Positions 62,476-64,000 of a DNA stretch of 64,000 nt are shown here, in pieces (position 1 is the stretch's first letter; each line of letters starts with the position of its first letter). The notes under the pieces were generated by a model that was given only the letters and a program-made list of their open reading frames with translations, was not told the origin of the DNA and did no database searches. Source of the stretch: Chitinophagales bacterium (GTDB taxonomy: Bacteria; Bacteroidota; Bacteroidia; Chitinophagales; Chitinophagaceae); contig JACJXR010000003.1 of assembly GCA_020636505.1 (NCBI GenBank), positions 186,001 to 250,000 on the forward strand, read 5' to 3'. The position numbers were made by a program, and so were the translations under genes.

Positions 62476-63327
62476 TTGCCTGGATTTGTATATAAGCTGA
62501 TAGATTGGTTGCTGTACACGAGCATATTCGCTGCAAGTTGCGCGCTTGGTTTGTGTATGGCAACCGAAAGCTTATTGCTGAATGAGGTGCCTGCTATATA
62601 TTCTTCTCTCCACCTGTTGGTGTTTTGCAGCACACTCTTTGTTTACAATACCCATTATATCATTAAGAAGTCCACACCCGAATTGTCTGACCGTTTTGGA
62701 TGGTCGCAAAAGAATGGGTTATGGCATTACCTGTTTCTTATCATCGGTATAGGCGGATGTGTGTTCTCTGTCTTTTCATTACCTAACGAGATATTGATAG
62801 CTTGCGGCGTATTGGGGCTGTTGTCGTTTTCTTATTCAATTCCTCTGTTGCCTTTCAAAGACAAGAAGAAACGCCTTAAAGACTTCGGTTGGATAAAGAT
62901 ATTGGTGCTTGCAGCCGTATGGGCCATCGTTACAAGCATATTGCCTATCCTGTATTATCATCAGGAAATGGCTGACTATCCCTATGAGATACTCATGCGA
63001 TTTGTGTTCATGTTCACACTTTGTGTGGCTTTTGATATTCGGGATATGCAAACGGATATGGATGAAGGTATAGCCACCTTACCCAATATGATTGGAGTGA
63101 GGGGCAGTTATGGTGTCATGAGCTTTGCCATGATACTGTTCGTCATCATGAGTGTTGGGCAATATGTTCGTTATCCTTCACTTGGACGACTCGTTGCAGA
63201 GTTGATGGTCGCTTTGGCAACCAAGCTGGCCGTAGACTACGCCAAAAAGCATCCTTCAGACAGGGCATACCTCGGTTTGGTGGATGGTATGATGCTTTTA
63301 TATGCTCTGTTGATACTGCTGCAGTAG
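62476..63327 (+). CDS. UbiA-like prenyltransferase family membrane protein
   Basis: A 283-residue protein with seven to eight membrane helices. The second aspartate motif of UbiA enzymes is visible as DIRDMQTDMDEG (Asp187, Asp190, Asp194), followed by ATLPNMIGVRGS. SYSIPLLPFKDKKKRLKD near residue 118 matches the usual loop. The first NDxxDxxxD motif is replaced by VYNTHYIIKKS, so catalysis is uncertain; a family of degenerate UbiA-like proteins is common in this phylum. The start is TTG at 62476, two bases after pccB, and coupling is likely. Confidence 0.7.
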   Translation: MPGFVYKLIDWLLYTSIFAASCALGLCMATESLLLNEVPAIYSSLHLLVFCSTLFVYNTHYIIKKSTPELSDRFGWSQKNGLWHYLFLIIGIGGCVFSVFSLPNEILIACGVLGLLSFSYSIPLLPFKDKKKRLKDFGWIKILVLAAVWAIVTSILPILYYHQEMADYPYEILMRFVFMFTLCVAFDIRDMQTDMDEGIATLPNMIGVRGSYGVMSFAMILFVIMSVGQYVRYPSLGRLVAELMVALATKLAVDYAKKHPSDRAYLGLVDGMMLLYALLILLQ

Positions 63328-63344
63328 CTTTCCCCGTTTTAAAA

Positions 63345-63352
63345 TATCTTTG
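63345..63352 (+). promoter_or_regulatory. Possible -7 element of trmB
   Basis: TATCTTTGC matches TAnnTTTG and lies eight bases before the trmB start, leaving little or no leader. No matching -33 TTTG is seen. Confidence 0.35.
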
Positions 63353-63360
63353 CGCCCATA

Positions 63361-64000
63361 ATGGGACAAAAGAAGCTGATTCGCTTTAGAGCGATAGACG
63401 GTTACGATAACGTGTTGCAATATCCAAAGGATATGCGTGGCAAGTGGGCAGAGTTTTTCGGTAACGACAATCCGATAACACTCGAGCTGGCTTGTGGTAA
63501 GGGCGAGTACAGTGTCGGGCTTGGCAGAGAGCATAAGGATAAGAACTTTATCGGTGTGGACATCAAAGGAAACAGGATGTACATAGGTGCCACACAAGCA
63601 CTGAACGAAGGGCTGACCAATGTGGCGTTCTTGCGTACACACATCCTCCAGATAGAAGACTATTTTGAGCAGGGTGAGGTGGAGAAGATATGGATCATCT
63701 TTCCCGACCCGTTTCTTCGTGAGTCGAGAGAGAACAATAGGTTGACACACCCTCGCTTTTTGTATCGTTATCAAAGGATATTGAAGAAAGGAGGTACGGT
63801 TAACCTTAAGACCGATTCAAAAGAGTTGTACGATTACACGCAAGAAGTAATCAAGGAAATAGGTTGCGAGATAGTGGAAGATATTCAAGACATATACGGC
63901 AAAGGCAAAGCGACGGGAGCATTGGCCATACAAACCCATTACGAAAAGATGCACTTAGCAGACGGCAGGCTTATCAATTATCTTGCCTTTAGGTTGCCAG
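63361..64000 (+). CDS. trmB: tRNA (guanine-N7-)-methyltransferase (3' end outside window)
   Basis: 213 codons are visible and the frame runs off the right edge. TrmB makes m7G46 in tRNA. Visible motifs are ITLELACGKGEYSVGL (SAM site), NFIGVDIKGNRMYIGA, WIIFPDPFLRESRENNRL (the PDPW-like segment, here PDPF, of this family) and LTHPRFLYRYQRILKKGG. The first 45 residues give an RFRAIDGYDNVLQYP start seen in Bacteroidota TrmB. Separate from the UbiA-like gene by 33 bases. Confidence 0.93.
   Translation, partial: MGQKKLIRFRAIDGYDNVLQYPKDMRGKWAEFFGNDNPITLELACGKGEYSVGLGREHKDKNFIGVDIKGNRMYIGATQALNEGLTNVAFLRTHILQIEDYFEQGEVEKIWIIFPDPFLRESRENNRLTHPRFLYRYQRILKKGGTVNLKTDSKELYDYTQEVIKEIGCEIVEDIQDIYGKGKATGALAIQTHYEKMHLADGRLINYLAFRLP

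Overview
The window looks like chromosomal DNA from a member of the Bacteroidota, most likely the Chitinophagaceae/Chitinophagales branch (the branch is an inference). Supporting signs are three secreted proteins with type IX secretion (T9SS) C-terminal sorting domains, a PorW/SprE-like T9SS protein, an IPExxxVDY-family protein, a TMEM260/DUF2723 protein, a family-typical Lgt, weak Shine-Dalgarno signals, and recurrent TAnnTTTG promoter boxes. Genes are densely packed on both strands, and several convergent pairs touch or overlap by a few bases. I saw no rRNA, CRISPR array, prophage or intact insertion sequence. There is one tRNA (Cys).

Layout. 1-8.5 kb: the 5' part of lgt and a nucleoside phosphorylase (minus), tRNA-Cys with its own promoter and terminator, a large FG-GAP/ASPIC T9SS substrate, a small secreted protein, and a 1021-residue TMEM260-like membrane protein. 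8.6-14.6 kb: IPExxxVDY protein, purA, a very acidic Asp/Phe protein, pabB, a 57-residue lipoprotein, an M14 carboxypeptidase and a pterin dehydratase. 14.6-25.7 kb: secreted protein, SET protein, RlpA, DEAD-box helicase, T9SS protein, a SusC-like/vWA fusion, M13 peptidase, then a minus-strand cluster of an M23-like N-terminal protein without a peptidase domain, atpZ, an AtpI-like protein and SprT. 25.8-35.6 kb: PorW/SprE-like protein with an 11-residue repeat stalk, the bifunctional (p)ppGpp enzyme, M32 carboxypeptidase, a membrane protein, rimM-trmD-rplS. 35.6-43.7 kb: secreted protein, glyA, a secreted protein with a caspase-like His/Cys arrangement next to PPK2, an alpha/beta hydrolase and a class III-type PHA synthase.

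43.7-48.1 kb is AT-rich and stands out: about 0.6 kb of non-coding DNA with phased TTGTTRCR repeats, followed by a 12-unit kelch-like T9SS gene whose frame is broken exactly at a (TA)5 tract. 48.1-64 kb: sterol desaturase-family oxygenase, DUF2202 lipoprotein, a GT-C-like membrane protein, DUF1697, a PaaK-like ligase, guaB, a serine hydrolase, AcpH-like protein, FUSC transporter, TlpA-like thioredoxin, the beta subunit of an acyl-CoA carboxylase, a UbiA-like protein, and the 5' part of trmB.

The recurring themes are T9SS cargo and machinery, translation and tRNA maturation (rimM, trmD, rplS, trmB, tRNA-Cys), purine synthesis (purA, guaB), C1/folate metabolism (glyA, pabB), storage polymers (PPK2, PhaC) and secreted peptidases. 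The least explained items are the caspase-like protein beside PPK2, the phase-variation-like kelch gene with its upstream repeat region, the acidic protein between purA and pabB, and the hendecad stalk of the PorW-like protein.
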